DNA of 64,000 bases from Falsirhodobacter flavus (GTDB lineage: Bacteria > Pseudomonadota > Alphaproteobacteria > Rhodobacterales > Rhodobacteraceae): positions 186,001 through 250,000 of the forward strand of contig JARWBI010000002.1 of assembly GCA_029846755.1 (NCBI GenBank), in the 5' to 3' direction. How positions within the stretch are numbered: the stretch's first letter is position 1; every line of letters begins with the position of its first letter. Shown in pieces: positions 26,877 through 37,183 of the stretch. The notes beneath the pieces were generated by a model. The model was given only the letters and a program-made list of their open reading frames with translations, searched no databases and was not told the origin of the DNA. The position numbers and the translations under genes are program-made.

Positions 26877-27779
26877 ATGTTCGGTCTTGGCGAAACCCCC
26901 ACGGCACCCACCGACCTGATCAAGGACACGACCGAGGCGAGCTTCATGGCCGACGTCGTCGAGGCGAGCCGCGAGGTTCCGGTCATCGTCGATTTCTGGG
27001 CACCCTGGTGCGGCCCGTGCAAGACGCTCGGCCCTGCGCTGGAGGCTGCGGTGACCGCCGCCAAGGGCCGGGTCAAGATGGTGAAGGTCGATGTGGACCA
27101 GAACCAGCGCATCGCGGCGCAGCTTCGGGTGCAGTCGATCCCGACCGTCTATGCCTTCTGGCAGGGTCAACCCGTCGATGCCTTCCAGGGCGCGCTGCCC
27201 CCGTCCGAGATCAAGGAATTCGTGGACCGCGTCGCCGCCGTCGCCGGGGATGGCGGTCTGGGCGAGGCGCTGGAGGCTGCCGAGGCGATGCTGGCCGAAG
27301 GCGCGGTGACCGACGCCGCCGAAACCTTCGCCGCCATTCTGGGCGAGGAGCCGGAGAACGCCGCCGCCTATGCCGGGCTGATCCGCTGCCAGATCGCGGT
27401 CGGCGATCTGGATCAGGCGCAGGTGCTGGCCGACAATGCCCCCGCCAAGATCGCATCCGCCAAAGAGATCGAGGGTGCGAAGGCTCAGATCGCCCTTGCC
27501 CGCCAGGCCGCGAATGCCGGGCCGGAAACCGAACTGCGCGCCGCGGTGAATGCGAACCCCGCCGACCATCAGGCCCGTTTCGATCTGGCGCAGGCGCTGC
27601 ACGCGTCTGGAAAGGTGGATGAGGCCGTGGACGAACTTCTGGAACTGTTCCGCCGCGACCGCGAGTGGAATGACGGGGCCGCCCGCACCCAGCTGCTGAC
27701 CATTTTCGACGCGCTCAAACCGCAGGATCCGGTGGTGCTTAAAGGTCGCCGCCGCCTGTCGTCGATGATCTTCGCATAA
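26877..27779 (+). CDS. Thioredoxin-TPR protein (YbbN/CnoX type)
   Basis: 300 residues. N-terminal thioredoxin domain with an intact WCGPC at 44-48 and the cis-proline in SIPTVYAF, then a C-terminal alpha-helical TPR region (GLGEALEAAEAMLAEG, ENAAAYAGLIRCQIAVGDLDQA). E. coli YbbN/CnoX lacks the usual CxxC and acts as a chlorine-induced holdase; this protein keeps both cysteines, so redox activity is likely here. GGAGG is 5 bases ahead of the ATG. It starts 35 bases after xth and may be co-transcribed. Confidence 0.93.
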   Translation: MFGLGETPTAPTDLIKDTTEASFMADVVEASREVPVIVDFWAPWCGPCKTLGPALEAAVTAAKGRVKMVKVDVDQNQRIAAQLRVQSIPTVYAFWQGQPVDAFQGALPPSEIKEFVDRVAAVAGDGGLGEALEAAEAMLAEGAVTDAAETFAAILGEEPENAAAYAGLIRCQIAVGDLDQAQVLADNAPAKIASAKEIEGAKAQIALARQAANAGPETELRAAVNANPADHQARFDLAQALHASGKVDEAVDELLELFRRDREWNDGAARTQLLTIFDALKPQDPVVLKGRRRLSSMIFA

Positions 27780-27818
27780 AGGGTTTCCCCCTTGGCAGGT
27801 CGGCCTAGTTCCCTCGGC

Positions 27819-28463
27819 ATGATGAACGCCGCCGACCTGCCGGATACGATCCCGCTGTTCCCGCTTCCGGGGGCGCTGCTTCTGCCGCGCGCCCGCCTGC
27901 CGCTGCATATATTCGAGCCGCGATACCTCCAGATGCTGGAGGATATGATGAAGACGCCGCACCGTCTGGTCGGCATGGTGCAGCCGCGCGAGGTTCCGGG
28001 CGGCGGAGACAAGAAGCTGCATTCGATCGGTTGCGCCGGCCGTCTGACCGGGTTTTCGGAAACCGAGGACGGGCGCTACATGATAACGCTGTCGGGCATC
28101 TCGCGGTTCCGGCTGGTGGGAGAGGCGTCGGGCTTCAGCCCCTATCTGCGCGGCGTGGTGGACTGGCAGGCATTCTCGCGCGATCTGGGCAGCGCCGAGG
28201 GCGACAGCCATTTCGACCGCGAGGCGTTCATGGCCTTGCTTCAGCGCTATTTTCAGGCGATGGGACTTTCGACCGACTGGGGAAGTCTGAGCGAGGCGGA
28301 TGAGGAACTGCTCATCAACTCGCTGTCGATGCTGTGCCCCTTCGCCCCCGAGGACAAGCAGGCGCTGCTGGAGGCACCCTCGCTTGAGACCCGGCGCGAA
28401 ACCTTGGTCACGCTGATCGAATTCGCCCTGCGCGGCGGCACGGATGGAGAATTGATGCAATGA
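27819..28463 (+). CDS. Lon N-terminal (PUA-like) domain protein
   Basis: 214 residues. It carries only the substrate-recognition domain of Lon: [29 protein letters not shown], then [16 protein letters not shown] and [11 protein letters not shown]. There is no AAA or protease part, so it is a stand-alone domain family (LonN/CRBN-like), function unproven. Two adjacent ATG codons (27819 and 27822) are possible; no clear binding site. Its stop overlaps the start of the next gene (ATGA), linking it to the Trm112-like gene. Confidence 0.85.
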   Translation: MMNAADLPDTIPLFPLPGALLLPRARLPLHIFEPRYLQMLEDMMKTPHRLVGMVQPREVPGGGDKKLHSIGCAGRLTGFSETEDGRYMITLSGISRFRLVGEASGFSPYLRGVVDWQAFSRDLGSAEGDSHFDREAFMALLQRYFQAMGLSTDWGSLSEADEELLINSLSMLCPFAPEDKQALLEAPSLETRRETLVTLIEFALRGGTDGELMQ

Positions 28464-28636
28464 GCGAGACCCGCTTCGACCGCCGGATGCTGGAGGCCTT
28501 GGTCTGCCCCGTCACGCAGGGCCCGCTGTCCTATGACGCGGACGCGCAGGAACTGGTGTCGAAAGCCGGCGGGCTGGCCTTCCCGATCCGCGACGGCATT
28601 CCGGTCATGCTGGTCTCCGAAGCGCGCGAGATTTAA
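28460..28636 (+). CDS. Trm112 family protein
   Basis: 58 residues; the ATG overlaps the previous stop (ATGA). Reads [17 protein letters not shown], then a beta hairpin and [12 protein letters not shown], the pattern of Trm112/YcaR. The family stabilises methyltransferases in eukaryotes; bacterial copies are small zinc-ribbon-like proteins without settled function. This one keeps one cysteine (VCP) but not the second pair, so zinc binding is doubtful. It ends on bases shared with the stop of the converging hydroxylase gene. Confidence 0.85.
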   Translation: MSETRFDRRMLEALVCPVTQGPLSYDADAQELVSKAGGLAFPIRDGIPVMLVSEAREI

Positions 28637-29823
28637 GGCAGCCGCCCGCGCAGCAGGGCCGGAAGTTCTCCCGAAAGCCCCGCCGCCTGCCGGATGAACC
28701 CGCGCCGCAGCCCCGGCAGCGCATTCACCGCGCCAAGGCCCAGATCGCGCCCAAGCCGCAGTATAGGGTTGTCGTTGGAAAACAGACGGTTCATCCCGTC
28801 CATGCCCAGCGCCATCGCGGTGGAATCGAACCGGCGCCATTGCTGATACCGTTCCAGCACCGACAGCGCGCCGATATCCTCGCCGCGCCGATGGGCATCC
28901 ACCAGCACCTCGGCCAACGCGGCCACGTCGCGCAGCCCAAGGTTCAACCCCTGCCCCGCCAGCGGATGCACCCCATGCGCCGCATCCCCCACCAGCGCGA
29001 CGCGCGGGGCGACGAACCGATCCGCCAGCGACAGCGACAGCGGATAGGTGAAGCGTTCTCCCGCCAGTTCGATCCGGCCAAGGAAGTCGCCGAAACGTGG
29101 ATGCAGCGCGGCAAGGAATTCGTCGTCCGGCAGCGCGGCGATGGCGCGGGCATTGGCCTCCCTCTCGCTCCAGACGATGGAACTGCGGTTGCCCAGCAGC
29201 GGCAGGATCGCCAGAGGGCCGGAAGGCAGGAACAGCTGGTGGGCGACACCGTCATGCGGGCGCTCGTGCGAAACGGCCGTCACCAGCGCCGTCTGGCCAT
29301 ATCCCCAGCCGATGCGCCGGATGCCCGCCCGTTCGGCGGTGCCGCTGGCCCGCCCATCGCAGCCAACGACCAGCGCCGCATGCAGCACGCGACCCGAGGC
29401 CAGCGTGACCTCGCCTCCGCCCTGCGCCACGACCGTATCGCGCACCCGTTCGATCCCCGCCATCTGCGCGACGAAGCCTGCGTAAAGGTGGCGATCCTCG
29501 ACCATGAAGCCCATCGGGCCTTCCTCGATCTCGGCATGATCGAAGGTCAGGAAGAACGGCGCGGCACCCTGCCCCGCCCGCCCGTCGCTGGCCTTGATCT
29601 TCAGGATCGGCTGCGCCTCCAGCCCGTCCCACACCCCGATGGCCGACAGCAATCGGCGCGAGGCGATGGCCAGCGAATAGGCGCGACCGTCGAAGCCGAC
29701 CCCGGCACGATCCGGCGCGGGGCGCGGATCGACCACCGTGACGCGGAACCCCGATTTCGCCAGTGCCAGCGCCAAGGCGGGACCGTTCAGCCCGCCGCCC
29801 ACGATGATGATATCCTGCGTCAT
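28633..29823 (-). CDS. UbiH/COQ6-family FAD monooxygenase
   Basis: 396 residues. FAD-binding beta-alpha-beta [18 protein letters not shown] at the start, the DGRA(Y)SLAIA block typical of ubiquinone hydroxylases, VGCDGRAS in the middle and [20 protein letters not shown] near the C-terminus, which contacts FAD ribityl and is the Ubi signature. It likely hydroxylates the ubiquinone ring with O2 and NAD(P)H-supplied electrons; UbiH, UbiF and UbiI/UbiL share this pattern and the exact ring position cannot be set by eye. Start at 29823 (MTQDIIIV). Convergent with the Trm112 gene. Confidence 0.88.
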   Translation of the reverse strand: MTQDIIIVGGGLNGPALALALAKSGFRVTVVDPRPAPDRAGVGFDGRAYSLAIASRRLLSAIGVWDGLEAQPILKIKASDGRAGQGAAPFFLTFDHAEIEEGPMGFMVEDRHLYAGFVAQMAGIERVRDTVVAQGGGEVTLASGRVLHAALVVGCDGRASGTAERAGIRRIGWGYGQTALVTAVSHERPHDGVAHQLFLPSGPLAILPLLGNRSSIVWSEREANARAIAALPDDEFLAALHPRFGDFLGRIELAGERFTYPLSLSLADRFVAPRVALVGDAAHGVHPLAGQGLNLGLRDVAALAEVLVDAHRRGEDIGALSVLERYQQWRRFDSTAMALGMDGMNRLFSNDNPILRLGRDLGLGAVNALPGLRRGFIRQAAGLSGELPALLRGRLP

Positions 29824-29890
29824 GCCGCCAGTTATGCCCGCTTGCGCAGGATTGTCCATGCACCTAGCCTTTCGCGAAACGGAGGCGCGG

Positions 29891-31204
29891 ATGGACTGGT
29901 TCAAACAAACGGCAGGCGATCTGGGTCGGGCCATCGCGCGCGGCAAGGTGCATCCGGTCGAGTTGACCGAAGCCTTTCTGGAGGCGGCGGCGGGACAGGA
30001 CCGCATCTATGCCCGCCTGACCCATGAACGCGCGCGGGACGAGGCGATGGCCGCCGCCAGCCGCGCCAAGGCCGACCGCCGCCTTGGTCCGCTCGACGGC
30101 GTGCCGATCAGCTGGAAGGACCTGTTCGACACAGCGGGCATCGCGACCGAGGCCGGGTCCGCCTTGCTGTCGGGCCGTATCCCCACCGCCGATGCCGAGG
30201 TGCTGGAGGTAGCGACGGCGGGCGGCCTCGTCTGCCTTGGAAAGACGCATATGAGCGAGCTGGCCTTTTCCGGCCTTGGGCTGAACCCCGTGACGGCCAC
30301 GCCGCCGAACGTGAACGATCCCGCTGCCGTGGCGGGCGGCTCCTCCTCGGGGGCGGCGGCGTCGGTGGCCTTCGGGCTGGCCCCGGCGGCGGTCGGCTCG
30401 GACACGGGCGGCTCGGTCCGGCTTCCGGCGGCGTGGAACGATCTGGTGGGGCTGAAGACCACTTGGGGGCGGCTATCGCTGCGCGGGGTCGTGCCTTTGT
30501 GCGAGACGCTGGACAGCGTCGGCCCCCTGACCCGCAACGTCGTGGATGCCGCCCTGATGCTGGCCGCGCTGGAAGGCGGCACCCCGCCCGACCTGATCGG
30601 CGCATCGCTGGACGGCGTGCGGCTGGCGGTGCTGGACACGCTGGCGATGGAGGATCTGCGCGACGCCCCCGCCCGCGCCTTTGCCGAAACGATCACGAAG
30701 CTGGAAACCGCCGGCGCGCGGATCGAGACCATCCGCTTCGAGCCGGTGCGCGAGGCGACGATCCTCTCCGCCGCGCTTTATACTGCCGAGGCCTATGCCA
30801 TCTGGGGCGGCCATATCCGCGAAAACCCGCGCGCGATGTTCGCCCCCATCCGCGAACGGTTCGAGGCGGGCGCGAATGTGCTGGCCTATGACTATATCGC
30901 GCATTGGCGGCGGCTGCGCGAGATCCGCGCCGAATGGGCCGCGCTGACCGCCGCCTTCGACGCGGTGATCCTGCCGACCTCGGCCATCCTGCCGCCCGAT
31001 GCCGAACGACTGCTGCGGGACGGCGATTATTATGTGTCCGAAAACCTGCTGGCGCTGCGCAACACCCGGATCGGCAACCTGATGGACGGCTGTTCGCTGA
31101 CGCTGCCGACGGGACATCCCTCCTGCGGGATCATGTTCTTGGCCCCCCGCATGGCCGAGGAACGGCTGCTGCGCCTTGGCCACGCCGCCGAACGGGCGCT
31201 GTAG
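29891..31204 (+). CDS. Amidase signature family enzyme
   Basis: 437 residues. The Ser-cisSer-Lys triad is present: lysine in PISWKDLFD (near residue 76), cis-serine in the glycine-rich loop GGSSSGAAASV and the nucleophile in GSDTGGSVRLPA. Such enzymes hydrolyse amides, from GatA to acyl-amide hydrolases; no GatB or GatC lies beside it and the C-terminus lacks GatA features, so GatA is unlikely. Start at 29891 has GGAGG just ahead. It is divergent from the UbiH-like gene with 67 bases between. Confidence 0.88.
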   Translation: MDWFKQTAGDLGRAIARGKVHPVELTEAFLEAAAGQDRIYARLTHERARDEAMAAASRAKADRRLGPLDGVPISWKDLFDTAGIATEAGSALLSGRIPTADAEVLEVATAGGLVCLGKTHMSELAFSGLGLNPVTATPPNVNDPAAVAGGSSSGAAASVAFGLAPAAVGSDTGGSVRLPAAWNDLVGLKTTWGRLSLRGVVPLCETLDSVGPLTRNVVDAALMLAALEGGTPPDLIGASLDGVRLAVLDTLAMEDLRDAPARAFAETITKLETAGARIETIRFEPVREATILSAALYTAEAYAIWGGHIRENPRAMFAPIRERFEAGANVLAYDYIAHWRRLREIRAEWAALTAAFDAVILPTSAILPPDAERLLRDGDYYVSENLLALRNTRIGNLMDGCSLTLPTGHPSCGIMFLAPRMAEERLLRLGHAAERAL

Positions 31205-31317
31205 GGCCACACCCCATCCCAAAGGCGCGAGCGGGGCGGGGTTATTCTGGACCGCGCGCCAAGTTGCGGCTACATTGCCGAAAAACGGGGCGATACGACC
31301 CCGGCAAGAGGCAGTCG

Positions 31318-32484
31318 ATGCAGTTTCCAGACAGGTTTTCGAACCTTCCCGATTACGCATTCCCGCGTCTGCGGGCTTTGCTCGATCCGCTCCCGGCGGG
31401 CGGCACCCCTGTTCACATGACGATCGGGGAGCCGAAACACCCCATGCCCCCCTTCGTGGCCGAGGTGCTGGCGGAGAATATCGGCGGGTTTGGAATCTAT
31501 CCGGCCAATGACGGAACGCCGGGGCTGCTCGACGCGATCTCTGGCTGGCTTGGACGGCGTTACGGCGCGGATGTGGGCACGAACCGGATCATGGCGCTGA
31601 ACGGCACGCGCGAGGGGCTGTTCAACGCCGCGCTTGCCTTGTCGCCGGAACAGAAGAACGGCAAGCGCCCGGCGATCCTGATGCCGAACCCCTTCTATCA
31701 GGTCTATGCGCTGGCCGCGCTCGCGACGGGGGCGGAGCCGATCTATGTCCCCGCCACGGCGGAAACCGGCTTCCTGCCAGATTACGCAGCTTTGCCCGCC
31801 GATCTGCTGGACCGCGTGACCATCGCCTATGTCTGCTCGCCCGCGAACCCGCAGGGGGCGGTCGCCTCGCGCGAATACCTCACGTCGCTGCTGGCACTGG
31901 CGGAGAAGCACGATTTCCGCGTCTTTGCCGACGAATGCTATTCCGAGATCTGGCAGACCCGCGCGCCCACCGGCGCGCTGGAGATCGACGCCGATCCCGA
32001 GCGGGTCTTCGTGTTCCACTCGCTGTCCAAACGGTCCAACCTGCCGGGGCTGCGGTCCGGCTTCGTCGCGGGCGGTCCCGAGGGCATGGCCCGCATCCGC
32101 AAGCTGCGCGCCTTTGCCGGTGCGCCTTTGCCGCAGCCGATTCAGGCCGTCTCCGAACGCGCGTGGCGGGACGAGGAGCATGTGGACGTCTCGCGCGCGA
32201 TGTATCAGGCGAAATTTGCGATGGCGGACAAGGTTTTCGCAAGCATGCAGGGTTACAAGACGCCGGAGGGGGGATTCTTCCTCTGGCTCCCGGTCGAGGA
32301 TGGCGAGAAGGCCGCAGTCAAACTGTGGACCGAAACCGGCATCCGCGTGCTGCCCGGCGCTTATCTGAGCCGCGACGTGGGGGGCATGAACCCCGGCGCG
32401 AATTACATTCGGGTGGCCCTGGTCGCCCCGATCGAAGACTTGCAGCCGGGGCTCGTCACGCTCCGCGACTGCCTATACGGGTGA
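31318..32484 (+). CDS. PLP aminotransferase, DapC-like
   Basis: 388 residues. Fold type I aminotransferase: MTIGEPKHPMPPF early, YPANDGTPGLLDAI, CSPANPQGAVAS, the ADECYSEIW block that sets the pyridine-ring aspartate, and the cofactor lysine in HSLSKRSNLPGLRSGF. This pattern is close to succinyldiaminopimelate aminotransferase DapC of Proteobacteria, which acts in lysine and peptidoglycan precursor synthesis; specificity is inferred, not shown. AGAGG precedes the ATG. Seven bases separate its stop from ftsK, so co-transcription is likely. Confidence 0.86.
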   Translation: MQFPDRFSNLPDYAFPRLRALLDPLPAGGTPVHMTIGEPKHPMPPFVAEVLAENIGGFGIYPANDGTPGLLDAISGWLGRRYGADVGTNRIMALNGTREGLFNAALALSPEQKNGKRPAILMPNPFYQVYALAALATGAEPIYVPATAETGFLPDYAALPADLLDRVTIAYVCSPANPQGAVASREYLTSLLALAEKHDFRVFADECYSEIWQTRAPTGALEIDADPERVFVFHSLSKRSNLPGLRSGFVAGGPEGMARIRKLRAFAGAPLPQPIQAVSERAWRDEEHVDVSRAMYQAKFAMADKVFASMQGYKTPEGGFFLWLPVEDGEKAAVKLWTETGIRVLPGAYLSRDVGGMNPGANYIRVALVAPIEDLQPGLVTLRDCLYG

Positions 32485-32490
32485 GGTCAG

Positions 32491-35490
32491 ATGGCGTCCT
32501 ATAACGCAAGGCAGCGCGATCCGCTTCTGGACCAGAACGTGCAGGAAATGCTTCAGCGTCGGGGGCGAGAGCTTCTGGGCGTAGGCCTGCTGCTGCTGGC
32601 CTTCCTGTTCTTTCTGATGCTGGCCTCCTACAGCCCGACCGATCCGGGCTGGATGGTGTCTACGGATGAACCCGCGCAAAACACGCTGGGCCGGTTCGGC
32701 GCTGCGGTCGCATCGACCCTGATCGTGATCGTGGGCAAGGGCGCATGGGCGATCCCGCTGGTGCTGCTGGGATGGGGCGTGCGCTTCGTTCTGCACCGGG
32801 GCGAGGATCGTGCACCGGGCCGCGTCGTCTTTGCCGTGATCGCGGTGGCGGTCGCGTCGGTCTTTGCCGCGACCCATGCGCCGGATGCCGATTGGGGCCA
32901 TGCCTTCGGCCTTGGCGGGCTGTTCGGCGATACCGTCCTTGGAGCGCTTCTGGGCGCGACACCCTTCGGCGCAGCGGCGGGGCTGAAGCTTCTGTCGTTG
33001 GTGACGGGCGCGCTGATGCTGGCGATGATGCTGTTCGTGACGGGCTTCGATCTGTGGGAGATCCGCGCCATCGCGCATTTCCTGCTGGTCGGCCTCATCA
33101 TGACCTATACCACGCTGCTGTCGCTGGCCGGGCGTTCGGCCACGGGGGCCGCGCAGATGGCCGTCCAGATGCAGCAGAAGCGGGCCGAAAAGACCCGCGC
33201 CCGCGCCGAATCCGCCGATTGGGACGACGAGGTGATCGAAAGCCCCCGCCTGCCCTCGCTGGGGGCCGCCGCACGCGGGATGATGGAGCGGTTCACGGCC
33301 AAGCCCGAACCCGAGGAGCCGGTATCGCGCGTCGTGCAGGCCGCCCGCGCGGCGCAGGCCCGCCATGCCGAGCAACGCGCCGACTGGGGCCGCCCCGACG
33401 CGCTGGGCGCCGCAAACCTGCGGGCCGAAGTGCGGCGCGAGGAAGCGCCGAGGTCGCTGCTGGCCCGAGGTGCGCAGATGGTCCGCCGCGTCGTCGATCC
33501 CGAACTGGTCGAACCCGAACCGCGCGATGCCGACAACCCCTCCGAGGACCGCATCCGCGCCCGCATCGGCGAGGTCATCCGCACGCGTGCGCATCAGCCC
33601 GTCAGCCCGGTCACGGCGGCGGTGCAGCGGCGCGAGCCGTCGCTGGTCGCGCGCAAGGGCAAGGCCCCCCCGCTGGTGGCCGACACCCGCCGCGCCCCGG
33701 TCGAGCTTCCTCCCGAACCGCCGATGATCGCCGGTGCCGCCCCGGTCCGTTCCGGCAACATTCCGCGCCTGCCTCCTGCGCTGGAGCCGGAGACGACCGC
33801 GACGCAGCGCCTGATGATCGAGGAACCCGAGGTCGAGATCGACGACGATGCCTATTGGGCCGATCAGATCGCCGAAGCCGAGGAGGACTGGCCGGACGAG
33901 CAGCTTGACGCTGCCCCCATCGCCCCCCCTGCCCCGCCGAAAGCCGCCCCGGTCCGCCGCCGGTTCGAGGAAATCCAGGTCGAATACGAACTGCCGCCGC
34001 TGTCGCTGCTGCAGAACCCCGACGGCATCAAGCGCAATCCCCTGTCTGTCGAAACGCTGGAGGAGAACGCGCGGCTGCTGGAATCGGTGCTGGACGACTA
34101 CGGCGTCAAGGGCGAGATCGTCTCGGTCCGCCCCGGCCCGGTCGTGACCATGTATGAACTGGAACCCGCGCCGGGCCTGAAGGCCAGCCGTGTGATCGGT
34201 CTGGCGGACGACATCGCCCGGTCGATGTCGGCGCTGTCGGCGCGCGTGTCCACCGTTCCGGGCCGCACGGTCATCGGCATCGAACTGCCGAACGCGAACC
34301 GCGAAAAGGTGGTGCTGCGAGAGATCCTCGACGCTGCCGATTTCGGGGCCGAGGCGATGCGCCTGCCGCTGGCGCTGGGCAAGGATATCGGCGGCGATCC
34401 GATCGTCGCGAACCTTGCCAAGATGCCCCACCTGCTGATCGCAGGGACCACGGGTTCGGGAAAATCGGTGGCGATCAACACGATGATCCTGTCGCTGCTC
34501 TATAAGCTGACGCCCGAGGAATGCCGCCTCATCATGATCGACCCGAAAATGCTGGAACTCAGCGTCTATGACGGCATCCCGCACCTTTTGTCCCCCGTCG
34601 TGACCGACCCCAAGAAAGCCGTCGTCGCCCTGAAATGGGTCGTGGCCGAGATGGAGGAACGGTATCGCAAGATGTCCAAGATGGGCGTGCGGAACATCGA
34701 AGGCTATAACGGCCGCGTCCGTGAGGCGCTGGCCAAGGGCGAGATGTTCAAGCGCACCTTCCAGACCGGCTTCGACGAGGATACGGGCGAACCGGTGTTC
34801 GAAACCGAAGAGTTCCAGCCCGTCGCGATCCCCTTCATCGTGGTGATCGTGGACGAGATGGCCGACCTGATGATGGTCGCGGGCAAGGAAATCGAGGCCT
34901 GCATCCAGCGTCTGGCGCAGATGGCGCGGGCGAGCGGAATCCACCTCATCATGGCGACGCAGCGTCCTTCGGTCGATGTCATCACCGGCACGATCAAGGC
35001 GAACTTCCCCACCCGGATCAGCTTCCAGGTCACGTCCAAGATCGACAGCCGCACGATCCTTGGCGAACAGGGGGCCGAGCAGCTTCTGGGCATGGGCGAC
35101 ATGCTCTACATGGCGGGCGGCGCGAAGATCACCCGGATCCACGGCCCGTTCGTCTCGGACGAGGAGGTCGAGGAGATCGTCAACCACCTCAAGAGCTTCG
35201 GCCCGCCCGCCTATATGTCCGGCGTGGTCGAAGGCCCGGAGGACGAGGTCGCGGGCGATATCGACGCCGTGCTTGGACTTGGCGGCAATACCGACGGCGA
35301 GGATTCGCTTTACGATCAGGCCGTGGCGGTCGTCGCCAAGGATCGCAAATGCTCCACCTCCTACATCCAGCGCAAGCTTGGCATCGGCTATAACAAGGCC
35401 GCCAAGCTGGTCGAGCAGATGGAGGAACAGGGCGTCGTCACGGCGGCGAACCATGTCGGCAAACGCGAAATACTTCTGCCGGAACAGTGA
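32491..35490 (+). CDS. ftsK: DNA translocase FtsK
   Basis: 999 residues. N-terminal membrane domain with four hydrophobic segments in residues 25-190, a charged linker rich in alanine, arginine and glutamate (residues 200-490), then the motor: Walker [15 protein letters not shown] near 655 and Walker [13 protein letters not shown] near 783, the [13 protein letters not shown] and [19 protein letters not shown] blocks, and the gamma winged helix ([28 protein letters not shown]) that reads polar DNA sequences. It moves chromosome ends at the septum to let dimer resolution finish. GAGG precedes the ATG. LolA follows 37 bases later. Confidence 0.97.
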   Translation: MASYNARQRDPLLDQNVQEMLQRRGRELLGVGLLLLAFLFFLMLASYSPTDPGWMVSTDEPAQNTLGRFGAAVASTLIVIVGKGAWAIPLVLLGWGVRFVLHRGEDRAPGRVVFAVIAVAVASVFAATHAPDADWGHAFGLGGLFGDTVLGALLGATPFGAAAGLKLLSLVTGALMLAMMLFVTGFDLWEIRAIAHFLLVGLIMTYTTLLSLAGRSATGAAQMAVQMQQKRAEKTRARAESADWDDEVIESPRLPSLGAAARGMMERFTAKPEPEEPVSRVVQAARAAQARHAEQRADWGRPDALGAANLRAEVRREEAPRSLLARGAQMVRRVVDPELVEPEPRDADNPSEDRIRARIGEVIRTRAHQPVSPVTAAVQRREPSLVARKGKAPPLVADTRRAPVELPPEPPMIAGAAPVRSGNIPRLPPALEPETTATQRLMIEEPEVEIDDDAYWADQIAEAEEDWPDEQLDAAPIAPPAPPKAAPVRRRFEEIQVEYELPPLSLLQNPDGIKRNPLSVETLEENARLLESVLDDYGVKGEIVSVRPGPVVTMYELEPAPGLKASRVIGLADDIARSMSALSARVSTVPGRTVIGIELPNANREKVVLREILDAADFGAEAMRLPLALGKDIGGDPIVANLAKMPHLLIAGTTGSGKSVAINTMILSLLYKLTPEECRLIMIDPKMLELSVYDGIPHLLSPVVTDPKKAVVALKWVVAEMEERYRKMSKMGVRNIEGYNGRVREALAKGEMFKRTFQTGFDEDTGEPVFETEEFQPVAIPFIVVIVDEMADLMMVAGKEIEACIQRLAQMARASGIHLIMATQRPSVDVITGTIKANFPTRISFQVTSKIDSRTILGEQGAEQLLGMGDMLYMAGGAKITRIHGPFVSDEEVEEIVNHLKSFGPPAYMSGVVEGPEDEVAGDIDAVLGLGGNTDGEDSLYDQAVAVVAKDRKCSTSYIQRKLGIGYNKAAKLVEQMEEQGVVTAANHVGKREILLPEQ

Positions 35491-35527
35491 CTGGAACGGA
35501 GGCGAGGCGCACCCTAGATTGGGCAGC

Positions 35528-36127
35528 ATGAAAACGCTTCGCATCCTTCTGGCGCCGGTCGCCCTCGCTCTCTCGGTCCTGCCCGCAGCGGCCGAGAGGC
35601 TCCCCCTTTCCGAAATCTCGCGCTATCTGAACTCGCTGACCACGGCGCAGTCGGATTTCACGCAGGTGAACCCCGATGGCTCGATCTCCACCGGGACGGT
35701 GATGATCCAGCGTCCGGGCCGCGTGCGGTTCGAATATGCCCAGCCCGACCGCACGGTGGTCATGGCGGGCGGTGGTCAGGTTGCGATCTTCGATGCGAAA
35801 TCGAACCAGCCGCCGGAACAGTATCCGCTGTCGCGCACGCCTCTGAACCTGATCCTTGCGCAGAATGTGGACCTGTCGCGTGCGCGCATGGTGACCGGGC
35901 ATTCCGAGGTGGAAAACTCCACCCGCGTGACGGCGCAGGACCCCGAACATCCCGAATACGGCACGATCGAGATGGTCTTCACCGCCGCCCCGACCGAGCT
36001 GCGGCAGTGGATCATTACCGACGATACCGGCGCGCAGACCACGGTGATCCTGGGCGAGATGCAGAAGGGAGGCAGCTTCCGCCCCTCCCTCTTCTCGATC
36101 ACGCAGGAAATGAACCGCCGCCGTTAA
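35528..36127 (+). CDS. lolA: Outer-membrane lipoprotein carrier LolA
   Basis: 199 residues. Signal peptide MKTLRILLAPVALALSVLPAAA, then the LolA core: ISRYLNSLTTAQSDFTQVNPDG and GTVMIQRPGRVRFEYAQPD, and DAKSNQPPEQYPLSRTPLNLIL, ending with PSLFSITQEMNRRR. It ferries mature lipoproteins from LolCDE to the outer membrane across the periplasm. ftsK-lolA is a common neighbour pair. Its end overlaps the converging transglycosylase gene by 4 bases. Confidence 0.93.
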   Translation: MKTLRILLAPVALALSVLPAAAERLPLSEISRYLNSLTTAQSDFTQVNPDGSISTGTVMIQRPGRVRFEYAQPDRTVVMAGGGQVAIFDAKSNQPPEQYPLSRTPLNLILAQNVDLSRARMVTGHSEVENSTRVTAQDPEHPEYGTIEMVFTAAPTELRQWIITDDTGAQTTVILGEMQKGGSFRPSLFSITQEMNRRR

Positions 36128-36705
36128 CGCCGGCAGGAGGCCAGCTGCACGCGGTAGCGTTCCGCGCGATCGCCCACGCGGCTGGCCACCGCCACGAGCC
36201 AGGGCTTGGCGGTATAGCTGGCTCGCGCGAACCCGGCGCGCCCCTCGTGATAGGCAAGATACTGGTTCCGTGCGTCGGCCTTGGACACGCCCAGCCGCTG
36301 AGACGTCTCGTTCATGTACCAGCCCATGAAATCGGTCGCGTCCTGTATCCGGTCCCGCTGCGCGCGGCCCCGGCCTTCCTTTTCCTTGTATTCTTCCCAA
36401 GTGCCGTCCAGCGCCTGACTGTAGCCATAGGCCGTGGACTGCCGCCCCATCGGGATCACGCCCAGCACGAACTGGTGCGGGGTGCGGGCATTGCCGACGA
36501 ATTTCGATTCCTGATGGATCGTCGCCATCTGGACGTGGACGGGAACGCCCCATTTGCGCTCCGTCGCCTTCATTGCGCGGAAGTATTTCGGGCGCTCAGC
36601 GACGATGCTGCACGCATTCTCCAGATCGCGGGGCGCCGAGAAATTGCCGCCGCCGCAGGATGCCAGCACCAGCAGAAGAATCGACGCACGGAGAAACCTG
36701 CTCAT
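36124..36705 (-). CDS. Transglycosylase SLT-domain lipoprotein
   Basis: 193 residues. Lipobox LLVLASC gives a lipid anchor at Cys17. The domain begins MKATERKWGVPVHVQMATIHQESKFVG, where the glutamate in HQES is the catalytic residue of SLT lytic transglycosylases, then YGYSQALDGTWEEYK. Such enzymes cleave the glycan strand with formation of anhydro-sugars during cell-wall growth and division. GAGGGGCAA precedes the ATG. It is divergent from hspQ, with about 148 bases between the starts; an A/T-rich stretch there gives no clear promoter. Confidence 0.85.
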   Translation of the reverse strand: MSRFLRASILLLVLASCGGGNFSAPRDLENACSIVAERPKYFRAMKATERKWGVPVHVQMATIHQESKFVGNARTPHQFVLGVIPMGRQSTAYGYSQALDGTWEEYKEKEGRGRAQRDRIQDATDFMGWYMNETSQRLGVSKADARNQYLAYHEGRAGFARASYTAKPWLVAVASRVGDRAERYRVQLASCRR

Positions 36706-36853
36706 TTGCCCCTCGCACGTATTTTTTTTGAACCTTAACGGAAAAAAACCGGCGGGGGAACGTATTCGCGATCAGAAATCCGCGATGACGCAAGGGGGGA
36801 ATCGTGGACTCGCCCCCCGGCTGTCTGTATGGAGGCGCCCGCGAGGGAATGTG

Positions 36854-37183
36854 ATGATCGTCAAGTCGGAAGCCAAATATCATCTGGGACAGGTGCTGCG
36901 TCATCGCAAGCATCCGTTCCGCGGCGTGGTCTTCGACGTGGATGCGATCTTTGCCAATACCGAGGAATGGTATGATTCCATCCCCGAGGATGTGCGCCCC
37001 GACCGCGACCAGCCCTTCTATCACCTGCTGGCCGAAAACGATCAGAGCTATTACGTCGCCTATGTCTCGGAAGGGAACCTCGTTCCCGACGACACGGGCG
37101 AGCCGGTGGATCACCCGGACCTGAGCGACATCTTCGGCGATTTCGAGGACGGGCGTTACCCCGTCCAGTTCCAGCTCAACTAG
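36854..37183 (+). CDS. hspQ: Heat-shock protein HspQ
   Basis: 109 residues. KYHLGQVLRHRKHPFRGVVFDVD is the family opening, then DQPFYHLLAENDQSYYVAYVSEGNLVPD and the DLSDIFGDFEDGRY tail. HspQ in E. coli adjusts Lon protease activity and supports DnaA turnover. GAGGGA precedes the ATG at 36854; a GTG 3 bases earlier is possible. Its end overlaps the HATPase gene on the other strand. A heat-shock promoter would be expected but none is convincing in the upstream gap. Confidence 0.93.
   Translation: MIVKSEAKYHLGQVLRHRKHPFRGVVFDVDAIFANTEEWYDSIPEDVRPDRDQPFYHLLAENDQSYYVAYVSEGNLVPDDTGEPVDHPDLSDIFGDFEDGRYPVQFQLN

Noticed and set aside
28460-28636. Zinc-binding site in the Trm112-like protein
   Set aside because: Only one cysteine is found near the start, so a four-ligand site cannot be completed from this chain.
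29891-31204. Reading the amidase as GatA
   Set aside because: No gatB or gatC lies beside it, and the sequence outside the triad does not follow the GatA pattern.
32473-35544. A 1023-codon open frame antisense to ftsK
   Set aside because: The opposite frame is FtsK with Walker motifs. The antisense translation is histidine- and arginine-rich with no family marks.
36706-36853. Heat-shock sigma promoter for hspQ
   Set aside because: The expected CTTG and CCTAT elements are not present at proper spacing.
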